This document shows positions 53,025-61,995 of a DNA stretch of 62,219 nt, piece after piece. Location of the stretch: assembly GCA_015231955.1 (NCBI GenBank), contig JADGAN010000031.1:1-62219 (forward strand), written 5' to 3'. The first letter of the stretch is position 1. Every line of letters begins with the position of its first letter. Source of the stretch: Oligoflexia bacterium (GTDB lineage: Bacteria > Bdellovibrionota > Bacteriovoracia > Bacteriovoracales > Bacteriovoracaceae). The position numbers were made by a program, and so were the translations under genes. The notes under the pieces were generated by a model. That model was given only the letters and a program-made list of their open reading frames with translations. It searched no databases and was not told where the DNA came from.

Positions 53025-53057
53025 TGTTTTCTGTGTGCCAGCAGACTAAAGGTATAG
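52917..53057 (+). pseudogene. Truncated second copy of glpD (first 36 codons)
   Basis: ATG 52917 after GAGGAGAAC opens MQRFIENYQGEHFDVVIIGG and matches the intact glpD to AASKGM. It then leaves homology and stops after ten foreign codons, 46 residues in all. Only the FAD-binding GxGxxG start is encoded, so there is no enzyme. It still carries a working-looking ribosome site. Confidence 0.85.
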
Positions 53058-53169
53058 CGAGGAGCAAATTGACACTAACCTCTACCATAAGTCTACTGAC
53101 ACGAGCTTGGCATATGACAGTGGTCACAACGTGGACACCACATTTATACACCTTCTCTAAAGATTGTTG
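53058..53169. other. Junction segment left of cassette B
   Basis: Just past the left repeat. A short plus-strand frame (EEQIDTNLYHKSTDTSLAYD, stopping near 53160) is open but unrecognised. No integrase site, inverted repeat or transposon end was found. Confidence 0.4.
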
Positions 53170-53598
53170 CTAGATATAGTCAAAGAATCTTGTAAACCAG
53201 GTTCCTTTCAGTTTCTTCAATATTCCATCGTAGCTGCTATTTAAATTTTTTTCTGGAATAAACTGATAACCTTGATCAATAAGTAATGATTTCATGAGAG
53301 CTTGTTTTTCTAAGGATACTTTGCAGAGATTTAAAATAGTTACCAGCTTCCCAAAATTACTAACCCTAAGTTGCAAGGAGATGTCGTCATCTTTCATTTT
53401 AAAAATAATTTTTCCATGAAAACTCGCATCTTGTATTTCGCTCCAGTGTTCAAAACTAGAAATTGTTGCAATCGATTTTAGTAGATCCACAAGAATCATG
53501 AATTGCTTGTCTGCCTGATAAAAGTCAAATCCATTAGGAAATTCCCATTCAATATCGTCGTACTTGCGCAATATGTCGTACAGTTGATCTTTATTCAT
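53170..53598 (-). CDS. Predicted immunity protein of toxin B
   Basis: 142 residues, no signal peptide, so cytoplasmic. GAGG precedes ATG 53598, 15 bases after the toxin stop. Mixed alpha/beta composition (YDILRKYDDIEWEFPNGFDF at the start). No family recognised. The immunity role rests on size, order and spacing, as in cassette A. It would need to neutralise a cytoplasmic RNase. Confidence 0.6.
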   Translation of the reverse strand: MNKDQLYDILRKYDDIEWEFPNGFDFYQADKQFMILVDLLKSIATISSFEHWSEIQDASFHGKIIFKMKDDDISLQLRVSNFGKLVTILNLCKVSLEKQALMKSLLIDQGYQFIPEKNLNSSYDGILKKLKGTWFTRFFDYI

Positions 53599-53613
53599 AA
53601 TTAAATTACCTCG

Positions 53614-55545
53614 TTACTTGATTGGATAAGCCGTGACAATTTTACTGGTATTTGTTTCGACCACAATTTTGATTTTTGATTCACCTTGAGTACCTATGAC
53701 CTTCCCCATCTCAACAATAAAAGCACCAGGATCACCGTCAGCAGCATTCCCTTTTTTTAACCATGCTTGATCAATTAATTGTGGGATTTCTTTCGTTTCG
53801 ACACCAAAAACCGTATGCAAAGGCTTTGAAGGATCAGGTTTTCTATGCTGTAAAACGTGTCTAAGACGGTTTTCTTTTGTGCCTTGGCCATAAATAATAC
53901 CAGCTTCAGATACCCACGTTCCCTCTCCAGTGTATTTGAGTCCTGGAATACCTTTAACGAGATCATATCCTTCCTTTCCTGTTGTCCCTGCAATAGACTC
54001 AAAAAATTCAACAACAGGGGTATGAAGATCACCGCTTCCTCTTGAGTTACCAACTATCTTCTTAAAGGTGGTTGTAAATTCAGTAAGTTCTTCTTTCGCC
54101 TTTAACCCTAACTTTGCCGCGGACGCAATAATTTTATCTCCCCATAATACCGATTCTTTAAAAGTATCTTTTCCAATGTCTATTCCTTTTGCTAGCAAAT
54201 TGTCACCAAATCTAACGAAATATTTTAATCCATTTTTAGTTAATGATGCTGCAGTTCCTCCAAGCATTCCAGAACTTGCGGCAGAAAAGGTTATACCAAC
54301 TACAGCTGAAGTTATAAGAATAGCTCTGTCTGTTACAGAAAGTCGTTCTCCACTTAACAACTTTCTGCCAGTGGAAGCTTCCAGTACATCTCTTGCCATT
54401 GTTGCATGAGCAGTAACTGGGTTAATCACAGAAAAAGCATCCATTGCAACATCTGCAAATATTTGTGCGTATTCTTTAAAAACTGCTCCGCTGCTAGTAT
54501 CACCTTCTGCAAATGATTTGTCGGCTTCTTCAACTGCTACATACCCCATTACCTTTGCTTGTTTTCCCTGGATAGTAAATGGTCGAGCTTGATTCAGATT
54601 TTGGTAGATATTTTCAAGTTGCTGTCTAGGTACTCCTTGTGATTGAAAATTTATTTTATATGGTTCTCTTGGTGGAATGATTCCATCTTTTTCAAGTAGA
54701 TCAGAAGCATCACTGCTCACTAATTTACTGAACTCTTCATTTATTCCAGGGACAACCCTAGATTCATTCGTATTTAAATCAATCAATTTTTCTTTTTCTT
54801 CTATTCCTTGAAAAGAGCTAATCAATGAATCCAGCTTATTGTTATTGTTTTCCATGGTTGGATTTAAGTCTGAAACAGAATTGTCAATTTCATTTTGTTT
54901 TCTATTATTCTCCTCTGTTAGCTTCTTTATTTGTTCTTCTAGATTTTTAATTGTTTCCTGCATAGCTTTTTCTATGTTTTCTTTGATTTTGTTTTGCTGT
55001 TCAGAACTCAGTGTTTCTGGGTTTTGTGGAGAGATAGAATTTAAAGATGCTCTCAAATTTGCAAGTGATTGATCTACGGAAGAAGGAGCAAATGGATCGG
55101 GTCGATCAATTGAAGGAGATGGATGTCTTTTGTTAAATTCTTCTCTTTCTTGTGAATCTCTACGCATCTTATCCATGTATTCTTGATTCTCTTTATTCAT
55201 TTGTTCTATGCTTTGAAGAGCTTCCTGTAGTTTTGATCTTCCTCCTGACACTTGTGGGCCAAAGCCTGGCCTAGGTCCACCCGGTATTGTAATAGTTGAA
55301 GGACCAAATTCAGTGGAATTAAAATTGATAGTGGAATAATTAGTTGAACAAGAAGGATTGGGTACTGGTGATATGAAAGAAGTGATTGGAGGCGTGATCG
55401 GTGTGTATGGCGGAGTTACTGTTGTGTATTCGTATCCGCCATTTTCTTGTGAGCAATGAACAGTCGAAATAAAAGACACAAAAACAAGGAAACACAGCAG
55501 TGCCACTATATTAATCACGATTCTATTTTCTACCGTATTTATCAT
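53614..55545 (-). CDS. Polymorphic toxin B with pre-toxin TG region and EndoU-like RNase tip
   Basis: 643 residues. An N-terminal hydrophobic signal (about 8-30), then a Pro/Thr/Ser-rich stretch, a long coiled coil (105-255) and a helical region (265-365). A pre-toxin TG segment lies at 375-415 (INPVTAHATMARDVLEASTG, KLLSGERLSVTDRA). The tip (about 520-643) has RLRHVLQHRK (H563, H567), KPLHTVF (H577), LIDQAW, a VEMGKVIGTQG strand, IKIVVE and a final TAYP. This order matches bacterial EndoU/BECR-fold RNases. Expected to cut RNA in target cells. Secretion beyond Sec is unknown. Confidence 0.72.
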   Translation of the reverse strand: MINTVENRIVINIVALLCFLVFVSFISTVHCSQENGGYEYTTVTPPYTPITPPITSFISPVPNPSCSTNYSTINFNSTEFGPSTITIPGGPRPGFGPQVSGGRSKLQEALQSIEQMNKENQEYMDKMRRDSQEREEFNKRHPSPSIDRPDPFAPSSVDQSLANLRASLNSISPQNPETLSSEQQNKIKENIEKAMQETIKNLEEQIKKLTEENNRKQNEIDNSVSDLNPTMENNNNKLDSLISSFQGIEEKEKLIDLNTNESRVVPGINEEFSKLVSSDASDLLEKDGIIPPREPYKINFQSQGVPRQQLENIYQNLNQARPFTIQGKQAKVMGYVAVEEADKSFAEGDTSSGAVFKEYAQIFADVAMDAFSVINPVTAHATMARDVLEASTGRKLLSGERLSVTDRAILITSAVVGITFSAASSGMLGGTAASLTKNGLKYFVRFGDNLLAKGIDIGKDTFKESVLWGDKIIASAAKLGLKAKEELTEFTTTFKKIVGNSRGSGDLHTPVVEFFESIAGTTGKEGYDLVKGIPGLKYTGEGTWVSEAGIIYGQGTKENRLRHVLQHRKPDPSKPLHTVFGVETKEIPQLIDQAWLKKGNAADGDPGAFIVEMGKVIGTQGESKIKIVVETNTSKIVTAYPIK

Positions 55546-55562
55546 AAATATTTTTCCTGTTA

Positions 55563-56435
55563 CTATTTTTTATTTAAAAAACTACTGAGAGTTGAAAAAA
55601 AGTAATCACTGGTTATTCCCTGTTCGCATAGACTGATGATTTCAGATCCTGGGTTAAGTGGTAAAATTTTTTTACAGGCAATTTTCAGTAGGTATTTGGG
55701 GTCTGCTTTGTTAAAAAAATTCACTCTATCCTCAACCGTTTTATATCCTCGAGCAATATAAGAGTCGGTTATATCAGCATTGCACTTTTTTACCACTAAA
55801 TCCAATCTGCTTTTTAGTGCTAATATCTTGGCAATGATTTGTTTCATAGAATGGTAATCACCTTTCATAGAAGCGTTTACAAGTGTATTACTAGATTGAG
55901 TAAAAAGGCGAATGGTTGCGTTTATTTCAATGTCACAATCCATTTTATCAACATCTTTAAGTAATTCTACTAATGCTTCTTTTAAGGATAAGTTAACTTC
56001 TTTTACGGCAAGTATTTTGTAGTTTTTGTTAATTAATTCTGGTAATTCTGCTACTTTGCTCTTCTGGGAATTAAGCTCACTAATAAATTTCTGATCGTTA
56101 AAGTTATTGCTTGAGCACTTAGGAATTTCTATTTCGCTTAAATCATTTATCATATACTTTGCTGCAGTAGATAGATAAAAACACTCGCTTGTTTTAGAGT
56201 TGCTATCCATACTATCAATAGAACATTTTTCTAGTCCCTTAATCTTTTTAACTATACTTTGATATTTTTCTTTTATAACAGTAACCTTGCTTAAACAGAA
56301 ATCGATCTCCATCGCTTTAGCATAGAGTTCGTGATAATTTTTCATTTTTGATTCAAGCTCTTGATTTGCATATGCTGAATATAAAAAACAACCAGCAATA
56401 ATCATAGGAATAATTTTGACAATAATTTTAATCAT
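55563..56435 (-). CDS. Secreted helical helper protein in cassette B
   Basis: 290 residues. A signal peptide ends near residue 23 (ILLYSAYA-like; SAYANQ). The rest is mostly helical with coiled-coil character and about ten cysteines (IDFCLSK, LEKCSID, SECFYL, PKCSS, KKCNAD, IACKK, SLCEQ). AAAGG precedes the start; 17 bases before the toxin start. No family recognised. Same slot as the 25471-25986 gene of cassette A. Confidence 0.65.
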   Translation of the reverse strand: MIKIIVKIIPMIIAGCFLYSAYANQELESKMKNYHELYAKAMEIDFCLSKVTVIKEKYQSIVKKIKGLEKCSIDSMDSNSKTSECFYLSTAAKYMINDLSEIEIPKCSSNNFNDQKFISELNSQKSKVAELPELINKNYKILAVKEVNLSLKEALVELLKDVDKMDCDIEINATIRLFTQSSNTLVNASMKGDYHSMKQIIAKILALKSRLDLVVKKCNADITDSYIARGYKTVEDRVNFFNKADPKYLLKIACKKILPLNPGSEIISLCEQGITSDYFFSTLSSFLNKK

Positions 56436-56453
56436 ATCTAAACCTTTTTCTTA

Positions 56454-57404
56454 TTATCTAACTTTTAAGCACCAAACATACTCACTATCGCTTAAACTAG
56501 AGGTACAATCAAACCCTTTCGAAGTATAGATACATTTATAATTTTCACCACCCCAGAAATTACAATAAAGATGCCCGTTTCTTCCTTCAGAAGAGTGTTT
56601 AGTGCTAACTGGCCCGCTTATGCTCTCTCCAGGGCCTGGTGTATTGGTAAGACACCAAACAAGAGAACCCGCAGGAAGAGGCGAAGAACAATTTTTTCCA
56701 GGCACATCTGCATAAACACAGGACCATCCCCCATAAAAACCACAATAATCGTATCCATTTCTGGTGCCATCAGTTCTAACTTGAACAACACTCAAAGAAT
56801 TTGCAATTGCCATATTTGCCGCCAGCATTTCGCTGTTATTCTTTATAATCATATTCTGCTCGTTAATTTTTCCTTGCTCAGTTGACACTTCCCCACAAGC
56901 TTCATCTAGTAATGATTTTAATTTATCCTGTGTTTCTACTCCGATAACCTTCATCATCCAATTTACAATGTTGTTGTCTCGTTGTAGAAGATCGCTATAG
57001 CAATTTTCAAGGTCAGCGAGTGATATTAGTAGATTAGAAATATTTGCATCATTTCCATAAACAGGATTTTCTTTTTTCCAAGTATTGATTGTAGAAATAA
57101 TATCTTTTAATCCACTAGATTTTACATTGTTAGTATCAATATACTTCTTGATTTTGCCAAAGATATCAATTGTTCCTTGATTTCCAGCGTAAGCATCTGT
57201 TAGAATTTTTACTCTTTTATCTACCATTCCCAAACTTCGCTGACATAGGGCAAGTGTTTTTTCGCAAGATTCTTTGTTTTTCTGGCAATATTCAACATTC
57301 GATCTAGCATTTTGGCGCTCGCTAAAAATTGTCGCACTGGCAACTATTGTCCACATAAAAGCTAAAATCAGTAATCCAATATTTGATGCAAAAAATATTT
57401 TCAT
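56454..57404 (-). CDS. Secreted protein with coiled coil and two copies of a Cys/Trp-rich domain
   Basis: 316 residues, signal peptide about 1-24, first gene of cassette B behind AGGGGA. The helical middle (30-200) carries several cysteines. The end holds two similar ~38-residue units: NGYDYCGFYGGWSCVYAD...VWCL (216-252) and NGHLYCNFWGGENYKCIY...VWCL (276-313). Each has four cysteines, W/F-GG and a closing VWCL, probably a small disulphide-bonded binding fold. It could recognise a cell-surface target or glycan; not a family I can name. Confidence 0.7.
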   Translation of the reverse strand: MKIFFASNIGLLILAFMWTIVASATIFSERQNARSNVEYCQKNKESCEKTLALCQRSLGMVDKRVKILTDAYAGNQGTIDIFGKIKKYIDTNNVKSSGLKDIISTINTWKKENPVYGNDANISNLLISLADLENCYSDLLQRDNNIVNWMMKVIGVETQDKLKSLLDEACGEVSTEQGKINEQNMIIKNNSEMLAANMAIANSLSVVQVRTDGTRNGYDYCGFYGGWSCVYADVPGKNCSSPLPAGSLVWCLTNTPGPGESISGPVSTKHSSEGRNGHLYCNFWGGENYKCIYTSKGFDCTSSLSDSEYVWCLKVR

Positions 57405-57718
57405 GTTTTCCCCTGAGAATTAAAAAGATAAAATCATAAACAAAAAGACAACTATCTTGTGAATTATAGCTTTTAGTGGCATTTCAACCTAATTGTTTTC
57501 ACCACAAGAGGGCCTTATGTGGCCGATCAACAGAAACCAATCGCTTTTTCAAAAGCTAAATTATTTGTATTTACATATAGTTATATTTGTTTTTCTTGAT
57601 GCTCAGCAAATAGTTAATAAATAAATAAATAAATACTCATTGAATAAAAGTTCAGATGCCAAATACTGTTGGCACTGGTAAAATAAATTTATTTTTGATA
57701 AGCCCTGATCTACCGAAA
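57405..57718. other. Gap between cassette B and the right repeat
   Basis: Probable promoter region of cassette B on the minus strand. It contains a run of about five AATA tetramers (57615-57634) and a small CCACA/TGTGG hairpin near 57500-57520. No gene seen. Confidence 0.4.
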
Positions 57719-58077
57719 GGTGAAGAGCTTTGCCCTTTACCTGCATCAGAAAGGTTTTAAGAACCTTTTTTCAGCAACAGGACATAATTCTGAGATGTTC
57801 AAGCACCTGCCTTGGTTGAAATGCCAAGGCAAGGAAAGTCCTTGGGAAACAGAAGATGATTTTTAACCCCTCCTCTATTTTGTTGTACCAGCTGCTTCCC
57901 TTTTGGGTTACAGTGAGCAAAGAAGAATTTGCTGTATTTTCAAACCTATAACCACACAGCGAGGAGAACATGCAAAGGTTTATTGAGAATTATGATGGTG
58001 AGCATTTTGATGTTATTATCATTGGTGGGGGAATTACCGGTGCCTCAGTTGCTTATGAGGCCGCCTCCAAAGGGATG
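57719..58077 (+). repeat. Direct repeat, right copy (rhodanese end plus glpD start)
   Basis: Partner of 52665-53024. Here the rhodanese part is cut off at its left end and also frame-damaged (extra C in GAAGAGCTTTGCC), whereas glpD continues intact. The left copy has the opposite pattern: more rhodanese, truncated glpD. Confidence 0.92.
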
Positions 58078-59619
58078 AGTGTTGCACTGGTAGAAAAAAG
58101 AGATTTTTCTTGCGCCACCTCGGCGGCCACTTCAAAACTCATTCATGGCGGTCTACGCTACCTGGCCAATGGTGAACTGAAATTGGTGCGTGAATCACTA
58201 AAAGAACGCAGGGTCCTGGAAAATATTGCACCTAATTTTGTTTATCCGATGCCCATACTCATGGTGCACGATAACTATGTTTTAAAAAACAATAAGTGGC
58301 TTGTAAAGTTAGGAATGCTACTTTACGATCTTCTCTCCTATGATAAAGGCAACACTTGGGATGCAAGTAAACGCATTCCTAACCACCAAACTTTATCGCG
58401 TGATAGCGTCTTAACATTAGAACCAAAACTAAAAGCTGATTGGCCTACTGGTGCCTCCGTATTCTACGATTGCACTAATATTTGCCCAGAACGCCTCACC
58501 CTTGCCTTTATAAAATCTGCAGTGGCGGCAGGAGCAAAGGTTGCCAACTATACTAAAGTGGAAGATTTTATCTTTGATAAAAAAGGTTCTATCATCGGAG
58601 TAAAAGTCAGAGAACTTTTACAACAAAGAGAGCATGAACTGAGAGGAAGCATTACCATTAACTGCACTGGAGCATGGGCGGATGCCATTCTCGAGCTTGC
58701 ACATCCCAAACAACATAATCACCACCTTCATCGCTCAGAAGGAATTCACATCATTACTAAGAAAAATTTAATTTCTGGAAAACATATTATCGGAGCGGTG
58801 ACCTCCAAAGGGCGCCACTTCTTTATGATCCCCTGGAGAAATCATACAATCATCGGGACTACTGATAAGCCCTACAATGGCGAACCCGACAATCATTGCA
58901 TCACCAAGACAGCAATCCTTGAACTCCTTGAGGAAGTTAATAGCACTGTAGGCGAGGGAACCATCTGTTTTGAAGATGTTCAATACGCCTACGGTGGCCT
59001 TCGTCCTCTCATAGAAGATAAAACAAAAAAAACTTATAACTCTTCCCGGAAATATGAAATCTATGACAACAGCAAAGATGGGATTGCAGGGCTCATAACG
59101 GTAGAGGGAGGCAAATACACCACCAGCAGACAACTAGCAGAAGATTGCCTGCGATTAGTAGAGAAAAAACTCCATCGCCCGTACACACAAACCATCACCG
59201 ATAAACGCTATCTCTACGGCTGTGAAATAAAAGATCTAAACAATTTTTTACACTCACAAATAAACAATAGCGAGTGGCAACACTTTTCAAGTAATACCAA
59301 AGAGTATCTTGCTCGCCACTACGGTACTGAGATGGATGCGGTTTTGAAAATAGCTAAAGAAAATCCTCCCCTCTTAGCACAAGCACTCAATGCTGATGGT
59401 GAGATTTTAGCGCAAGCAGTGTATGCTGTTCGCCATGAAATGGCCTTAGGCCTAGAGGATGTTCTCTTTAGGCGCACAGGAATAGCAACACTTGGAGATC
59501 CTGGTAACGAAGTATTACAAAAAGTTGCTGAGGTAGTCGCTCGCGAACTCAATTGGGATCATGCAAAGATGGTCCAAGAGATTGCTCATGCAACCACTTG
59601 CCTTAAAATACCATACTGA
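57970..59619 (+). CDS. glpD: FAD-dependent glycerol-3-phosphate dehydrogenase
   Basis: 549 residues, normal family length. It oxidises glycerol-3-phosphate to dihydroxyacetone phosphate at the inner membrane and passes electrons to quinone. Visible features: FAD site VIIIGGGITGASVAYEA, EKRDFSCATSAATSKLIHGGLRYL, NCTGAWAD, IIGTTDKPY, YGGLRPL and TVEGGKYTTSRQLAE, with a C-terminal helical domain including AVRHEMALGLEDVLFRRTG. GAGGAG precedes ATG. Its 5' end lies in the right-hand direct repeat, so the promoter sequence is duplicated at 52665-52916. Confidence 0.95.
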   Translation: MQRFIENYDGEHFDVIIIGGGITGASVAYEAASKGMSVALVEKRDFSCATSAATSKLIHGGLRYLANGELKLVRESLKERRVLENIAPNFVYPMPILMVHDNYVLKNNKWLVKLGMLLYDLLSYDKGNTWDASKRIPNHQTLSRDSVLTLEPKLKADWPTGASVFYDCTNICPERLTLAFIKSAVAAGAKVANYTKVEDFIFDKKGSIIGVKVRELLQQREHELRGSITINCTGAWADAILELAHPKQHNHHLHRSEGIHIITKKNLISGKHIIGAVTSKGRHFFMIPWRNHTIIGTTDKPYNGEPDNHCITKTAILELLEEVNSTVGEGTICFEDVQYAYGGLRPLIEDKTKKTYNSSRKYEIYDNSKDGIAGLITVEGGKYTTSRQLAEDCLRLVEKKLHRPYTQTITDKRYLYGCEIKDLNNFLHSQINNSEWQHFSSNTKEYLARHYGTEMDAVLKIAKENPPLLAQALNADGEILAQAVYAVRHEMALGLEDVLFRRTGIATLGDPGNEVLQKVAEVVARELNWDHAKMVQEIAHATTCLKIPY

Positions 59620-59641
59620 TTTTTTTTAAGGGGCCATAGAA

Positions 59642-61918
59642 CTAAGGAACTGCTTCGATTTGGAGAGAGGGGTAGGCATTGGTTTCGGCAAACCAAGGGT
59701 TGGCGTGGTTATCAGACCAAAAACTCCAAAGCAGAGGGTTGTTACCGGAGGAAAAGTAGAGATCGCTTGAGATTGCCGTGGCCAAGCATCCAGCATCGGA
59801 ACCACCAGTTCTGGAGCCATAAAGGGAGGTGATTCCACTGATGGCCGAGTCGATCCGGCACGAATCCATTAAACTTGAGGTTTGTCTTCCCGCAATGCCA
59901 CCGACATTGGTGCCACCACCACCAATGGTTCCTGCAAAGAAGGAGTTGGTGATATTTCCCGACATCACACCTGCGATTCCACCAATGTCACTGCCTGTAG
60001 CAGTGATAGGAGAAAGGGAATAGGAGTGGTTGATTGTTTGATTGGCGGCCCCGGTAAGTGAGCCAACAAGACCTCCAACGGAGGAGGTGCCGGTGATGCT
60101 ACGATAAGAGTAGACGTTATCGATAGAAGAGGAGACGTTGCTGACATCACTGCTACCCGCGATACCACCAGTGCTAGTGGTACCAGTCACCGTTACCAGC
60201 GAGAGCACGTTACTAAGAAGCATACGATCGGGACTTTTTCCGATTACTCCACCTACGTCAGTGCCGCTAGAGTTAACTCTACCAGTGACAAAGACGTAAT
60301 TAATGGTTTGAGTCCACCATACCCAGTCGGCAAGCCCTCCTACAAAGGTATTGGCACTGATATCCACATTGAGTAGTCCTAGGTTTTTAACAGTGCCATT
60401 AATGATTTTGGTAAAGAGCCCATGATTTGCGGTTAAATTTTTGATGATATACTCATTGCCATCAAAAGTTCCAGAGTAGGCATTTCCATCAATCCCCATA
60501 CCGGTATTGAGAGTAACTCCTGAAAGATCGATATTGTTTTTTAAAATAAAACTACCTCCCCAAGCAATGTTGTTTATTACTCCTTGAAGTTGGGTGGCAT
60601 TACAAAGGACAAGGAGTCCTCCATCGTTAGTAAGGTTATTCCAAGTTTTGGCCTCATCAGCAGGGAGGCACGCCGATGCTTTTTGGATATAGACGAGAAG
60701 GTAGACTTTGTTACTAGAGGCAACACCATCAGATGCATAGAAGGAGAAGATGAGAGTGCGCTTGGCGGGTGCTGCTGGGGCGGTAAAGGTTGGAGAGGCC
60801 ACATTTTCACTCGATAAGCTAACGCTTTCACCGCCTACTTGTTTCCAATAGTAGGTAAAGGGGCCTCCCTCATCGTCGCTTAAGGTGATTGCAGGTAAGG
60901 TTACAGAATCGCCTTCGCTTACCGCTAAATCTGATCCACTAGCAAGGGTGGCGGCCGGGGTTCCATTGGTAGCGTTAACTGCAATGGTTACACTAGCACT
61001 ACTGCTACTTGTTCCATCACTAGCAGTTAACGTAAAACTCATGCTCTCACTTGCCGAGAGGTTTGGAATTGTAAACGAAGGCGCAAGTGTAGTGGCATTA
61101 TTCAAGGTAACAGTTGAACCTGTTGTTTGTGTCCAGCTATAAGTCATCGTGCTACTTTCTGGATCGGTTACGGTGGCCGAAAGATTGACTAAGTCGGTTT
61201 CATTAACGTTTTGGTTAGCACCCATAGTGATTTGCGGCCTACCATTGACACTAACGTTGATGTCATCGCTAACAGTGACACCATTTTGAGTGAGGGTTAA
61301 GCGGAAGGAGAGATCGTAATGACCACCTGTGGGAGCAGTAAAGGTTGGGGAGATTGCGGTAGCATCACTTAAGCTGACACTGCTTCCACTTAATTGTGTC
61401 CATGAGTATTGTAAGGGAGCGGTAGTACTTGATGCCGTTGATTGCGCTCCTGAGAGGGTAACTGTTTCCCCTTCAACAACAGATTGATCGTTTCCTGCAG
61501 CGGCCACGGGAGGAGGCTTGCCTAGAGCGGTGATGATTACCTCATCGGAGACAAGCAAACTTTGTTGATCAACACTAAAACGAAAAATGTATTCCCTTTG
61601 TTGCCCTGGAGGAACAATCGCGGTAAAGCTTACGGTTTTGTTGTCAGTCGATGATGTTGTTAAAGTTACTGCGGAACCACTCACTTGTGTCCAGGAGTAG
61701 GTTGCTTCTTTGCGACCTACCGTGGCCACTCCAGACAAGGTTACAGTGTCACCATCAATAACAGTTTGGTCGCTACCAGCAGATGCCGTCGGTGGACGAA
61801 AAAGAGAAGCATAAAAACGCTTGTCAACTTTGCTGCTTCCACCAGGATCACCTCCTAGGCACGAAACAACAAAATAGAGAGAAAACATACAAGATAAAAG
61901 CAATCTTTTATTAGACAA
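59642..61918 (-). CDS. Surface lipoprotein with Ig/PKD-like domains and GLUG repeats
   Basis: The start is TTG 61918, set by AAGGAGAG about 6 bases upstream; 758 residues. The signal peptide ends in a lipobox (FVVSCLGG), so it is lipid-anchored. Four PKD/REJ-type Ig-like domains follow (about 45-410), each with A-G-x-DQTV...GDTVTLSG and YSWTQVSGS-like strands. Next comes a region with GLUG-type beta-helix repeats (about 500-700: NVGGIAGRQ, DIGGIAGVM, SVGGLVGSL). GLUG repeats occur in surface proteins and adhesins. Probably an outer-membrane-exposed binding or structural protein. Its stop is 22 bases from the glpD stop. Confidence 0.85.
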   Translation of the reverse strand: MSNKRLLLSCMFSLYFVVSCLGGDPGGSSKVDKRFYASLFRPPTASAGSDQTVIDGDTVTLSGVATVGRKEATYSWTQVSGSAVTLTTSSTDNKTVSFTAIVPPGQQREYIFRFSVDQQSLLVSDEVIITALGKPPPVAAAGNDQSVVEGETVTLSGAQSTASSTTAPLQYSWTQLSGSSVSLSDATAISPTFTAPTGGHYDLSFRLTLTQNGVTVSDDINVSVNGRPQITMGANQNVNETDLVNLSATVTDPESSTMTYSWTQTTGSTVTLNNATTLAPSFTIPNLSASESMSFTLTASDGTSSSSASVTIAVNATNGTPAATLASGSDLAVSEGDSVTLPAITLSDDEGGPFTYYWKQVGGESVSLSSENVASPTFTAPAAPAKRTLIFSFYASDGVASSNKVYLLVYIQKASACLPADEAKTWNNLTNDGGLLVLCNATQLQGVINNIAWGGSFILKNNIDLSGVTLNTGMGIDGNAYSGTFDGNEYIIKNLTANHGLFTKIINGTVKNLGLLNVDISANTFVGGLADWVWWTQTINYVFVTGRVNSSGTDVGGVIGKSPDRMLLSNVLSLVTVTGTTSTGGIAGSSDVSNVSSSIDNVYSYRSITGTSSVGGLVGSLTGAANQTINHSYSLSPITATGSDIGGIAGVMSGNITNSFFAGTIGGGGTNVGGIAGRQTSSLMDSCRIDSAISGITSLYGSRTGGSDAGCLATAISSDLYFSSGNNPLLWSFWSDNHANPWFAETNAYPSLQIEAVP

Positions 61919-61995
61919 CTATTCTCTCCTTGTCACTAGTCATTGCTCTAACTTAAAGATAACTCCAATTGCGCCGCTTAGTCAGCCGCTTTTTC

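Noticed and set aside
52665-58077. The glpD direct repeats as attL/attR of an integrase-driven element
   Set aside because: No integrase or recombinase between or near them, no tRNA, and 360 bp is far longer than usual attachment cores. Homologous integration fits better.
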